Shown here: piece after piece, positions 6,970 to 13,299 of the stretch
How positions within the stretch are numbered: position 1 is the first letter of the stretch
Layout: each line of letters opens with the position of its first letter
Source of the DNA: Chitinophaga pinensis
Lineage (GTDB): Bacteria; Planctomycetota; Phycisphaerae; Phycisphaerales; SM1A02
Direction: 5' to 3'
Length of the DNA stretch: 16,863 nucleotides
NCBI GenBank assembly: GCA_943329105.2
Contig: CALQCP020000024.1
Coordinates: 1-16,863 of the forward strand
The notes under the pieces: model-generated
The model's input: only the letters and a program-made list of their open reading frames with translations
Told to the model about the DNA's origin: nothing
The model's database searches: none
Program-made: the position numbers and the translations under genes

Positions 6970-7329
6970 TTAGCCCACGTACTCGCAGCGGCTGGTGCAC
7001 GTCTCGTGAACCACTACTTGTGCAAGCATTGGTAGCTGCGGCTTTAAGCGATCCCAGATCCACTTGGCGATCATTTCGCTGGTTGGGTTTTCGAGGCCCT
7101 TGATTTCATTGAGGCAGTAGTGATCGAGCTGTGATTCGATCGGGCTGGTCACTGCCTTGATATCTCCGTAATCAACTAGGTAGCCCTTGGCTGGGTCTAG
7201 CTCGCCTGCCACCACAATGTCCACCTTGAAACTGTGGCCGTGCATGCGCCGGCACTTGTGCCCCTCCGGGAAGGTGGGGAGCCAGTGGGCGGCCTCGAAG
7301 GTGAAACTCTTGATCAGGCGGACGTGCAT
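6970..7329 (-). CDS. queD: 6-carboxy-5,6,7,8-tetrahydropterin synthase (QueD/PTPS family)
   Basis: This is a 119-aa single-domain enzyme of the PTPS fold. The QueD reaction converts dihydroneopterin triphosphate to 6-carboxytetrahydropterin in the queuosine/7-deazaguanine pathway. Visible residues are zinc ligands H15 (FEAAHWL), H30 and H32 (MHGH), catalytic C26 four residues before H30 (C-x3-H-G-H), the D69-H70 pair in LDHYCLNEI, the substrate motif NPTSE (81-85) and E109 in HETCTSRCEY. The ENPTSE/CTSRCEY combination favours QueD over other PTPS enzymes. No queC or queE is adjacent, and I see no convincing preQ1 riboswitch. The gene starts at 7329 just downstream of the rplS terminator, so it needs its own promoter. 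TACACT lies 10 nt before the ATG and there is no Shine-Dalgarno. Confidence 0.92.
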   Translation of the reverse strand: MHVRLIKSFTFEAAHWLPTFPEGHKCRRMHGHSFKVDIVVAGELDPAKGYLVDYGDIKAVTSPIESQLDHYCLNEIKGLENPTSEMIAKWIWDRLKPQLPMLAQVVVHETCTSRCEYVG

Positions 7330-7355
7330 GGAAGAGGCGAGTGTATGGGTAAATG

Positions 7356-7385
7356 AAAGACCCGCGGCGTGAACCGCGGGCCTTT
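7356..7385 (-). terminator. intrinsic terminator of rpsP-trmD-rplS
   Basis: On the minus strand AAAGGCCCGCGG pairs with CCGCGGGTCTTT, a 12-bp stem with one G.U, around a 6-nt TTCACG loop, and is followed by the U-rich CATTT. It lies just after the rplS stop. Confidence 0.85.
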
Positions 7386-7416
7386 GGATATGTGAAACTG
7401 CGAGTCAGGAACGAAT

Positions 7417-7815
7417 TTACTCGCTGGCAGCGGCTGCGCCGGTGGTGTGCTTCAGGCCGCGGCGCTGGTCGCGGAGACGACGGGCCTTGCCGAAGCGCTC
7501 GCGCAGGAAGTAGAGCTTCGCGCGTCGGGCATCGCCACGACGAACGATCTCAAGCTTTGCCAAACGCGGCGAATGCAACGGGAACATGCGCTCCACGCCC
7601 TCGTTGGCAACGATGCGTCGCACGGTGATCATGGTGTGGATGCCGCGACCGGTTTCGGCGAGCAACACGCCCTGGAAGACCTGGATGCGCTCCTTGTCTC
7701 CTTCGATGATCCGGTAGTGCACATCAACGGTGTCGCCGATGCGGTAGTTCGGGATTTCCTTCGGGTTCTTCAGCTGGTCAGCAACGACGCTCTCGATGAT
7801 CTTGGTGCGGTCCAT
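7417..7815 (-). CDS. rplS: 50S ribosomal protein L19 (bL19)
   Basis: This is large-subunit protein L19, located at the 30S-50S interface. The 132-aa product shows the family sequence from its start: an N-terminal helix MDRTKIIESVVADQLK, then IPNYRIGDTVDVHYRI, RIQVFQGVLLA, TMITVRRIVANEGVERMFPLHSPRLAKLEI, and a basic C-terminus with AKLYFLRE. An open frame continues 67 codons further upstream to 8016 but overlaps trmD and is not L19-like, so ATG 7815 is the start. AAGG lies about 11 nt upstream. It is the last gene of rpsP-trmD-rplS, 61 bp after trmD, with a hairpin in that gap. The ~15-residue Thr/Ala tail is slightly longer than usual. Confidence 0.96.
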   Translation of the reverse strand: MDRTKIIESVVADQLKNPKEIPNYRIGDTVDVHYRIIEGDKERIQVFQGVLLAETGRGIHTMITVRRIVANEGVERMFPLHSPRLAKLEIVRRGDARRAKLYFLRERFGKARRLRDQRRGLKHTTGAAAASE

Positions 7816-7850
7816 GTGTCTGTCGACCTTGGTAGGTCGTTCCTTTCTTT

Positions 7851-7866
7851 CCGGACTTCCGTCCGG
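7851..7866 (-). promoter_or_regulatory. GNRA-capped hairpin in the rplS leader
   Basis: On the minus strand CCGGAC-GGAA-GTCCGG forms a perfect 6-bp stem with a GGAA (GNRA-type) tetraloop, 35 nt before the rplS ATG. An A/G-rich stretch follows, not a U-run, so it is not a terminator. It could be a ribosomal-protein leader element or an mRNA-stability hairpin. Confidence 0.45.
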
Positions 7867-7876
7867 TGTTCCGTCT

Positions 7877-8644
7877 TCAGCCCTGCGCTTCATTAGGCAG
7901 GCCACCGTCGACAGGCTTCGACATGGGACGGGGAATTCCGCCCAGGGGTCGTTCCAGAAGATCGGGCCGACGCTCGCGCGTCCGCTCCACCATCTGGCTG
8001 TGCCTCCAACGCTCAATCGCGGCGTGGTCGCCGTTCAAGAGCACCTCGGGCACACTGCGACCACGCCATTCGCGCGGTCGCGTGTAGTGCGGGCAGTCGA
8101 GGAGGGAACGTCCCGCCTCGTCAAGACGACTGAAGGAATCTTCAGCCGCAGACTGCTCGTGGCCAAGAACTCCGGGAAGGAGTCTGACCACCGCGTCGAT
8201 CAGCATCATGGCGGGGATCTCTCCACCGCTCAAGACAAAGTCGCCGACGCTCACTTCAAGCGGAGCCATTTCCAATACGGCTCGCTCGTCAATACCTTCG
8301 TAATGCCCCGCGATTAACAACAATCGCGGCTGCTTTGCAAACCATTCGACACGGGGCTGCGTCAAACGCTCACCCTGTGGCGTGAGCAGCACGCGGCATG
8401 CTGCTCGTTCATCCATCTTCTCGACCGCCTCGACCGCGTCGACGAGGGGTTGGCACATCATGACCATGCCGGGTCCGCCCCCGAAGGGACGATCATCAAC
8501 CTTGCGGTGCTTGTCCGTGCTCCACGCGCGAAGATCGTGCGTGTGGAACTCAGCAAGACCGGCAGCAGCAGCTCGCCCAGGAATGCTTGTTCCGAGTACC
8601 GGCGCAAACATGTCTGGAAAGAGAGTGAAGACGTCGATTCGCAC
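7877..8644 (-). CDS. trmD: tRNA (guanine-N1)-methyltransferase
   Basis: TrmD methylates N1 of G37 in tRNAs read next to G36, preventing frameshifts, using S-adenosylmethionine bound in a trefoil knot. The 255-aa protein (usual length about 240-260) has MRIDVFTLFPDMF at its start, the PFGGGPGMVM loop, HYEGIDER, the knot motif VSVGDFVLSGGEIPAM and the C-terminal LLDCPHYTRPREWRG and VLLNGDHAAIERWR. The start codon is GTG at 8644, preceded by GAAGGG with about 9-nt spacing. It lies 32 bp after rpsP and 61 bp before rplS. The rimM gene normally found between rpsP and trmD is absent here. Confidence 0.97.
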   Translation of the reverse strand: MRIDVFTLFPDMFAPVLGTSIPGRAAAAGLAEFHTHDLRAWSTDKHRKVDDRPFGGGPGMVMMCQPLVDAVEAVEKMDERAACRVLLTPQGERLTQPRVEWFAKQPRLLLIAGHYEGIDERAVLEMAPLEVSVGDFVLSGGEIPAMMLIDAVVRLLPGVLGHEQSAAEDSFSRLDEAGRSLLDCPHYTRPREWRGRSVPEVLLNGDHAAIERWRHSQMVERTRERRPDLLERPLGGIPRPMSKPVDGGLPNEAQG

Positions 8645-8676
8645 GAGATCTCACCCTTCGAGCAGCAGGCTGCTCA

Positions 8677-9036
8677 TTACTTCTTCGCCGGCTCTGGCTT
8701 CGGTCCACGAACCATCGGCAGGCCCTTCTTGGCGCGGATGGCGTCGGCCTTGGCACGACCCTTGGCATGAACGACTGAGAGCACCTTATCGCTCACAGAG
8801 CCGCCCGCCTTGCGGATCAAGCTGACTGCAGTGTCGGATGGCTGTGCGCCAACGGACAACCAGTGTTGAATGCGGTCCATCTTCAGGTGGATCTGCTTGC
8901 CGTCTTTACCTTGGGGCTCGTACCAGCCGAGCTCCTCGATCACCATGCCGTCGCGCGGGGCGCGCTTATCCATGGCGGAGAGGCGGAAGAACGGATGATG
9001 GGCGCGGCCCATCTTCTTGAGACGAAGGACGACCAT
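8677..9036 (-). CDS. rpsP: 30S ribosomal protein S16 (bS16)
   Basis: This is small-subunit assembly protein S16. The 119-aa product opens MVVLRLKKMGRAHHPFFRLSAMDKR, then DGMVIEELGWYEPQ, and MDRIQHWLSVGAQPSDTAVSLIRKAG, all typical. The ~35-residue tail rich in Lys, Ala and Pro makes it longer than the usual 80-90 aa. An in-frame ATG 24 codons upstream exists, but its extension is not family-like. AAAGG sits 8 nt before ATG 9036 and fixes the start. It is first in rpsP-trmD-rplS. Its 163-bp upstream region carries a palindrome at 9073-9095 and small hairpins; I see no clear promoter there. Confidence 0.96.
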   Translation of the reverse strand: MVVLRLKKMGRAHHPFFRLSAMDKRAPRDGMVIEELGWYEPQGKDGKQIHLKMDRIQHWLSVGAQPSDTAVSLIRKAGGSVSDKVLSVVHAKGRAKADAIRAKKGLPMVRGPKPEPAKK

Positions 9037-9072
9037 TGTCGTGACCTTTCGGGAAGCGTCCGCGTCGGTCGT

Positions 9073-9095
9073 GTGCGCAGCACTGTGCTGCGTAC
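9073..9095. promoter_or_regulatory. 11-bp-arm palindrome upstream of rpsP
   Basis: CGCAGCAC-T-GTGCTGCG (9076-9092) is a perfect 8-bp-arm palindrome. It extends outward by three more pairs, one of them G.T. It lies 37 bp before the rpsP start, in the leader or operator position. Two short hairpins follow within 70 bp (GGCCG-TCT-CGGCC at 9118-9130 and CGCCT-AGGCG at 9143-9157). Function is not known; an operator or an mRNA leader structure are both possible. Confidence 0.4.
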
Positions 9096-9199
9096 GCGCC
9101 GGGTGCATCGTTGGGCAGGCCGTCTCGGCCCGATGTGCGATGCGCCTTCGGCAGGCGGTTTGCGAGAATCGAGGAGGGTAGCGGAAATCCCGGGCAAAC

Positions 9200-9964
9200 T
9201 CAATTGCCGGGTGGCATGGTCTCGGCGGCGGAGTTATCCGGCTCTTCTGCGTCTTCAGGGAATGAATCAGACGCCGATCCAGTTCCCGGGCCGATCAGTC
9301 GATCCTCCACCCAGTTCACGTAGGTCGAAGCGGCCGTTCCGGCGGTGCGCTGCAGCGGATCATCGATGACCCTAAAGAAGAAGAACAGCACCACCAGCAT
9401 TCCGTACATGCGCACGGCAGGCGTGTTGTAGAAGCGATCAAGCGCGGGATGCGCGCCGGCGAGGATTGCGCTGCCATCCAGGGGTGGAATCGGAAGGAGA
9501 TTGAACGCGCCGAGTAAGAGGTTGATGAATCCACCCCAGAATAGAAATTGCTCGACGTTGGCCGCGATGTGTGTAGCAACAGTGATTCGTCCGCTGGTAA
9601 CCGCCCATACCCACGCACCGGCAGCAGTGAGCGTGATGAATGCCAGTAGCAAATTCATGGCTGGTCCGGCCGCTGCAACTAATACGCGGCCGCGACGTTC
9701 GTGGCGGAATCGACGTGGATTGATCGGCATCAGTCCCCAAGCAATCCCGAGAATCACAAAGAAGAAAAGCGACATGCGGCCCATGTGCACGATGGGGTTC
9801 ATGGTCATGTGACCCATCTCGCGCGGCGTATTGTCACCATTGGCGATTGCTGCCCAGCCGTGTGCAAGTTCATGCAGCACGATGGAGAAGATCACCCAGA
9901 ACGCCCAGCTAAAGAGCACGACGAGGCCGTAGCTTTCATATAAAGAGTGGACCCACCAATTCAT
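9200..9964 (-). CDS. site-2 protease family (M50) membrane metalloprotease
   Basis: This is a 254-aa polytopic membrane protein of the M50 site-2 protease family. The zinc-binding HELAH (H31-E32-L33-A34-H35) lies in the first membrane segment (about 14-36). The third ligand is in NLLPIPPLDG (N155 to D163-G164) near the end of a later segment. Other hydrophobic stretches are at about 63-80, 94-120 and 185-200. There is no PDZ or CBS domain; the family with this compact core includes small housekeeping S2P proteins. The C-terminal ~40 residues are acidic and hydrophilic. Substrate unknown. TACCCT lies exactly 7 nt before the ATG with no Shine-Dalgarno, suggesting a leaderless transcript. It lies 102 bp downstream of the amidohydrolase gene on the same strand. 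Confidence 0.92.
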   Translation of the reverse strand: MNWWVHSLYESYGLVVLFSWAFWVIFSIVLHELAHGWAAIANGDNTPREMGHMTMNPIVHMGRMSLFFFVILGIAWGLMPINPRRFRHERRGRVLVAAAGPAMNLLLAFITLTAAGAWVWAVTSGRITVATHIAANVEQFLFWGGFINLLLGAFNLLPIPPLDGSAILAGAHPALDRFYNTPAVRMYGMLVVLFFFFRVIDDPLQRTAGTAASTYVNWVEDRLIGPGTGSASDSFPEDAEEPDNSAAETMPPGN

Positions 9965-9971
9965 GGGTGAC

Positions 9972-9977
9972 AGGGTA
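9972..9977 (-). promoter_or_regulatory. -10-like TACCCT, 7 nt before the M50 start
   Basis: On the minus strand TACCCT is followed by GTCACCC and the ATG at 9964. The rest of the 102-bp gap to the amidohydrolase gene shows no other signal. Confidence 0.45.
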
Positions 9978-10066
9978 CACGCGTGGGGTAGGTGCGCATG
10001 TTTCAGATATTGCGCGACGAATGGCGGCTTTCGCGGAGGCGCTTGCGCCGTCCGCAGACTTGATCG

Positions 10067-11641
10067 TTATGGCGCGATATTTCCGTACACCGGTGCGCCC
10101 GCCGCGATGGTTGCCATGATTCGCGGCAACGTGTCTGCCCAATGACATGCGAATGGATCGTCAGTAAACACGCAGAAATCCGCGTGGCAGCCCGGAGCAA
10201 TGCGGCCAAGTGCGGGCGCGCGCAGTGCGTCGGCCGCGCCGGAGGTATAGGCGCGCAGGCATTCTTCCACGGTGAGATTCTGGTCGGTGCGGCATGGCGT
10301 GCCGTCAAGGTCAAGACCAGTCACTGCCGCGCGGATTCCGAGGCGTGGATCGCAGCTCACGATCGGCCAATCGCTTCCGAAGGCGAGGCGCGCGCCGGCC
10401 GTGAGCAGATCGCGGAATCGGAAGAAGGTGTGCATTCGATCGTTGCCCAAGCGTGCCGGTGCGACGCGGGCATCATCCGCTTTGTGGAGCGGCTGCATGC
10501 TGGCAATGCGGCCATGCATCCGTGCAAGTTCCGCATCGTCCATGGTTTGGCAATGTTCGAAGCGCGCGATACGTGCGTGATCTTCTGGAGCGATGGCGTC
10601 AAGTGCGACGCGGAGCGCTTCATCACCGATGGCGTGGACGCTTGGCGAGAACCCATGGGCGATGACGGTGCGCGCCCACGTTCGTAAGCGATCGGGATCC
10701 TCCGCTGCAAATTCAACAAGCATGCCACGATTGGTTGCATCGTCCGCGTACGGCGCAATCATGCGCGCGGTGCGACTGCCGAGCGTGCCATCAATGAAAC
10801 TCTTCCAGCCAGCGATGGCCAGGAGTTCGTCGTTTGCAAAGGCGCGGCCCCACGCGAAATCAACAGGCCACTCGCGATCGAGAATGGTGGCGATGACGCG
10901 CACCGTGCATGCTGCGCGTGTGTGGGTTCGGAGATGTTCGTGCGTATCACGAAGATCGGACTCGTATTCCATGCTGCCAACGGCGGTGATTCCGAAGGAG
11001 TTGCAGTGTTGGAACGTGGCGAGCAGTGCGGCGCGTCGGTCTTCAACAGTCGGAATCGGAACGCGCGGATTGACCAAGCGCCACGCGGCTTGTTCAAGAA
11101 GTAGACCAGTGGCAGCGCCCGTGGAATCGCGGACGATTTCGCCACCGGCGGGACATGGCTCGGCGCCGATGAGCGCGAGTACGGCATCGTTGACAACGCA
11201 TGCATGTTGATCCATGCGGTAGGCAATGCACGGCGTGTTGCCGGCGCCGCGCAGCCATGCGCGCGTTGGTCGTTCGCCGCCCCAGTGTGATTCGTTCCAA
11301 CCGAAAGCGCGGAGCCAGCGGCCGGGGGCGAGTGTGCGGGCAGCGTGTTCGATGCGCGACTCAAACTCCGCGCGGGAATGCACGGTGCTGAGATCAAGTT
11401 GGTTGAGTGTTTGCCCGCCCAGCGAAAGATGAATGTGCGCGTCGATGAGTCCGGGCGTGACCACGGCGGTGGCGGGCAGGGTGATGGTGGGGAGATCGGG
11501 GCGTGGCGGCGCGTCGACGGCGGTGATGCGGCCATCAGCGATGTCCACGCTGGCAGCCCATGGATTCATGGGATCTGCGGTCCAAAAACGTGCGCCGGTG
11601 AGGCGAACACGTGCGGGCAGCGTGGGGCTTGCGTGGAGCAT
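10067..11641 (-). CDS. YtcJ-like amidohydrolase (amidohydrolase family 3)
   Basis: This is a 524-aa metal-dependent amidohydrolase. The N-terminal beta-sandwich part (DIADGRITAVDAPP) is followed by the metal motif DAHIHL (H69, H71). GWKSFIDGTLGSRTA follows, characteristic of the YtcJ/Amidohydro_3 group, then SVHAIGDEAL and RFEHCQ with the metal His residues. Next come FGSDWPIV with the catalytic Asp, and the closing AADALRAPALGRIAPGCHADFCVF. Members hydrolyse C-N bonds of varied substrates, and the substrate here cannot be predicted. No secretion signal is present, so the enzyme is cytosolic. The frame is open far upstream (to 12076), but that part overlaps the lipoprotein gene and is not family-like. 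ATG 11641 is chosen; ATG 11668, nine codons earlier, is the alternative. It is divergent from the lipoprotein gene with only 25 bp between starts. Confidence 0.9.
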   Translation of the reverse strand: MLHASPTLPARVRLTGARFWTADPMNPWAASVDIADGRITAVDAPPRPDLPTITLPATAVVTPGLIDAHIHLSLGGQTLNQLDLSTVHSRAEFESRIEHAARTLAPGRWLRAFGWNESHWGGERPTRAWLRGAGNTPCIAYRMDQHACVVNDAVLALIGAEPCPAGGEIVRDSTGAATGLLLEQAAWRLVNPRVPIPTVEDRRAALLATFQHCNSFGITAVGSMEYESDLRDTHEHLRTHTRAACTVRVIATILDREWPVDFAWGRAFANDELLAIAGWKSFIDGTLGSRTARMIAPYADDATNRGMLVEFAAEDPDRLRTWARTVIAHGFSPSVHAIGDEALRVALDAIAPEDHARIARFEHCQTMDDAELARMHGRIASMQPLHKADDARVAPARLGNDRMHTFFRFRDLLTAGARLAFGSDWPIVSCDPRLGIRAAVTGLDLDGTPCRTDQNLTVEECLRAYTSGAADALRAPALGRIAPGCHADFCVFTDDPFACHWADTLPRIMATIAAGAPVYGNIAP

Positions 11642-11653
11642 GAGGCGCGCGCC

Positions 11654-11659
11654 TATCCT
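11654..11659 (+). promoter_or_regulatory. -10-like TATCCT, 7 nt before the lipoprotein start
   Basis: TATCCT is followed by ATAAACC and the ATG at 11667. No Shine-Dalgarno is present. It is part of the only AT-rich block between the two divergent genes. Confidence 0.5.
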
Positions 11660-11660
11660 A
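11655..11660 (-). promoter_or_regulatory. -10-like TAGGAT for the amidohydrolase, overlapping the opposite promoter
   Basis: On the minus strand TAGGAT lies 13 nt before ATG 11641, inside the TTTATAGGATAGG stretch. It shares five base pairs with the plus-strand TATCCT. Confidence 0.35.
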
Positions 11661-11666
11661 TAAACC

Positions 11667-12500
11667 ATGAAGCAAAGTTGCAGCAACGGATCGTGCGGAT
11701 GCGGGTCAAGTATGCTGGTCACTACCTTCGCGAAAGTTGTTGGTGGTGCGTTGGTGGTGGTGGCAGTGGCCGCGGTGGTATTTGCCGTGATGTCTGGGTG
11801 TGAGAAGGCGCCCGCATCGAAGGGTCCGACGCCGGTGACGGTAAAGCCAGGAAGCGGCGCGGCGAGTGCGGTGGTTGCACCGACGTCTGCACCGACGTCT
11901 GCACCGATGTCTGCACTTGGGCCGGCAACCGCAACGGCTGCACCGGCACAAGTTGCCGCAGCGGCTCCTGCGACAGGTGCAGGAGCAGCAGCTGCTGCGG
12001 CGACGCAAGCGGGTGGATATGCAGTGAGTGGTCCTGATGGTGACCAAACCAAGATCGAAGTTGGTGGCCTGACCATGCCGAAGCCGGTGACGTGGGTATG
12101 GACAGCGCCAGCAATGCAGTTCCGCGCGTTGCAATATGCGGTACCGGCACTCGGCGTGAACGCGCCCGCGGCGGAGTTGGTGTTCAGCGTGTTCCTCGCC
12201 GGTGATGGTGGACCGGTCGATGCGAACCTCGATCGTTGGTCGAATCAGTTCCGTGCTGGGAATGCAGCTGCGGAGTCGAAGCGTTCACAGTCCACCGTCA
12301 ATGGCATGCAAGTTTCGCGCGTGGAAAGTGTGGGCGACTACATGGGCATGGGTGCAGCGGCGCCGCGTCCCGGCTACATGCAACTCGGCGCGATCGTGCA
12401 GGCTCCAGGCCGAACGGTGTTCATGAAAGTGGTGGGGCCGCAAGCCACGGTGGAATCAAACCGCGCTGCGTTCGAAGCGATGATTGCTGGGATGCACTAA
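11667..12500 (+). CDS. predicted lipoprotein with Cys-rich N-terminal head, function unknown
   Basis: This is a 277-aa protein. It begins with a short Cys/Gly/Ser head (C5, C10, C12), followed by a strongly hydrophobic segment (about 18-42) ending in MSGC, with C45 a plausible lipidation site. Residues 50-115 are a low-complexity Ala/Pro/Thr/Ser linker that includes three 12-bp tandem repeats. The C-terminal ~150 residues form a compact-looking beta-rich domain: LTMPKPVTWVW, AELVFSVFLAG, then NQFRAGNA and TVFMKVVGPQATVESNRAAFEAMIAG at the end. I recall similar VGPxATV-type C-termini in unnamed planctomycete envelope proteins but know no function. The start is supported by TATCCT 7 nt upstream; ATG at codon 16 would remove the Cys head and is less likely. 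Probably anchored in the envelope with the domain outside. Confidence 0.75.
   Translation: MKQSCSNGSCGCGSSMLVTTFAKVVGGALVVVAVAAVVFAVMSGCEKAPASKGPTPVTVKPGSGAASAVVAPTSAPTSAPMSALGPATATAAPAQVAAAAPATGAGAAAAAATQAGGYAVSGPDGDQTKIEVGGLTMPKPVTWVWTAPAMQFRALQYAVPALGVNAPAAELVFSVFLAGDGGPVDANLDRWSNQFRAGNAAAESKRSQSTVNGMQVSRVESVGDYMGMGAAAPRPGYMQLGAIVQAPGRTVFMKVVGPQATVESNRAAFEAMIAGMH
11877..11912 (+). repeat. three tandem 12-bp repeats in the lipoprotein linker
   Basis: GCACCGACGTCT occurs twice and then once with C-to-T (GCACCGATGTCT), encoding APTS-APTS-APMS, followed by a partial fourth copy (GCAC). It is an in-frame repeat that could vary in copy number and so change linker length. Confidence 0.9.
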
Positions 12501-12558
12501 CTCTGCTCTTGGCATTCTTCCCCGTCAATCTGCGCCAGGATGATGCATCACGAAGGAG

Positions 12559-13182
12559 TTAGGCGCAGCCTGGCTCACGCGCACGGACCTTCTCAACGAG
12601 ACTGGTGATGTCGCGCAGGAGTCCATCGGCAACATCGTAAATCCAGCCGTGCACGCGCACCTCTTGGCCTTGATCGCGCAGCGCAATGATCACCGGTGAT
12701 TCTTGCACGTGCACCACTTGTACCGCGACATTGAGTTCGCACAGTCGACGTGATCGTGCATCGGGGTCGTCGATCGTTTCAAGTTCCTCGCGATAGAACT
12801 TGGCGATGTCGCGCACGTGCCGCAGCCAATGATCAACGATGCGATCTTGCGGCGGTTGCAGTGCGGCCGCGATGCCGCCGCAGCCGTAGTGGCCGCAGAC
12901 GATGATGTCGGAGACGCCCAGAACGCGCGTGGCGAATTCGATGGTGGAGATGGCGTTGAGATCACTGTGCACCACAAGATTGGCAACATTGCGGTGCACA
13001 AAGACCTCACCCGGAGGTAGGTCAATGATCTCGTTGGCTGGCACACGGCTGTCGGAGCAACCGATCCAGAGGTAGCGCGGGCGCTGCTGGGCACGCAGGC
13101 GATGGAAGAACCCCGGGCGTTCCTGTTCCATGCGCGCAGCCCATGCGCGATTCTGTTGCAGCAGTTTGGAGAGATCGGTCAC
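12559..13182 (-). CDS. can: beta-carbonic anhydrase
   Basis: This is a 207-aa beta-class carbonic anhydrase (CO2 to bicarbonate), cytosolic. Zinc-site residues are all present: C42, D44 and R46 in CSDSR, and H98 and C101 in CGHYGCGG. The N-terminus DLSKLLQQNRAWAARM and the FVHRNVANLVVHSDLN, HVQESPVI and VHGWIYDVADGLL blocks match the Can/CynT2 type. The length is normal. The start is GTG at 13182, and TAGGAT lies exactly 7 nt upstream with no Shine-Dalgarno. It is divergent from the nitrilase gene (117 bp) and convergent with the lipoprotein gene (58 bp). That convergent gap holds a 10-bp palindrome TGATGCATCA at 12541-12550 but no clear terminator. Confidence 0.95.
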   Translation of the reverse strand: MTDLSKLLQQNRAWAARMEQERPGFFHRLRAQQRPRYLWIGCSDSRVPANEIIDLPPGEVFVHRNVANLVVHSDLNAISTIEFATRVLGVSDIIVCGHYGCGGIAAALQPPQDRIVDHWLRHVRDIAKFYREELETIDDPDARSRRLCELNVAVQVVHVQESPVIIALRDQGQEVRVHGWIYDVADGLLRDITSLVEKVRAREPGCA

Positions 13183-13189
13183 GGCGCGG

Positions 13190-13195
13190 ATCCTA
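13190..13195 (-). promoter_or_regulatory. -10-like TAGGAT, 7 nt before the carbonic anhydrase GTG
   Basis: On the minus strand TAGGAT is followed by CCGCGCC and the GTG start at 13182. It is the same hexamer and spacing as at the DUF1080 gene. Confidence 0.5.
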
Positions 13196-13214
13196 GACTC
13201 GGCGGTTCTTAGGC

Positions 13215-13291
13215 GTTCCTAGAAAGTACAAAGCACAACATTTGTCAGTAAATCACGCACTTTCCGCGCACGTGCCGCTGTGTTCCTAGAA
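13215..13291. repeat. two GTTCCTAGAA direct repeats in the divergent promoter region
   Basis: GTTCCTAGAA occurs at 13215-13224 and again at 13282-13291. A related GGTTCTTAGG lies at 13204-13213. The second copy overlaps the -10-like TAGAAT of the nitrilase gene. They may be binding sites or duplicated promoter elements. Confidence 0.4.
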
Positions 13292-13292
13292 T
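13287..13292 (+). promoter_or_regulatory. -10-like TAGAAT, 7 nt before the nitrilase start
   Basis: TAGAAT is followed by CCGGAGT and the ATG at 13300. The GGAG in the spacer is only 1 nt from the ATG, too close for a Shine-Dalgarno. No consensus -35 is visible. Confidence 0.55.
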
Positions 13293-13299
13293 CCGGAGT

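Noticed and set aside
7330..7416. preQ1 riboswitch upstream of queD
   Set aside because: The short gap is taken up by the rplS terminator hairpin and a C/T-rich stretch; I see no preQ1 aptamer pattern.
7816..8016. Longer L19 reading frame starting at 8016
   Set aside because: It overlaps the end of trmD, is not L19-like, and the known L19 N-terminus begins at 7815.
9037..9108. 24-codon N-terminal extension of S16
   Set aside because: It does not match the family, and AAAGG at proper spacing precedes the internal ATG at 9036.
11642..12076. Upstream extension of the amidohydrolase frame to a 669-aa product
   Set aside because: The extra 145 residues are low-complexity Ala/Gly/Pro antisense to the lipoprotein gene and have no family similarity. 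The family N-terminus fits a start at 11641 or 11668.
13293..13299. GGAG before the nitrilase ATG as a Shine-Dalgarno
   Set aside because: It is 1 nt from the ATG, too close to pair with 16S rRNA during initiation.
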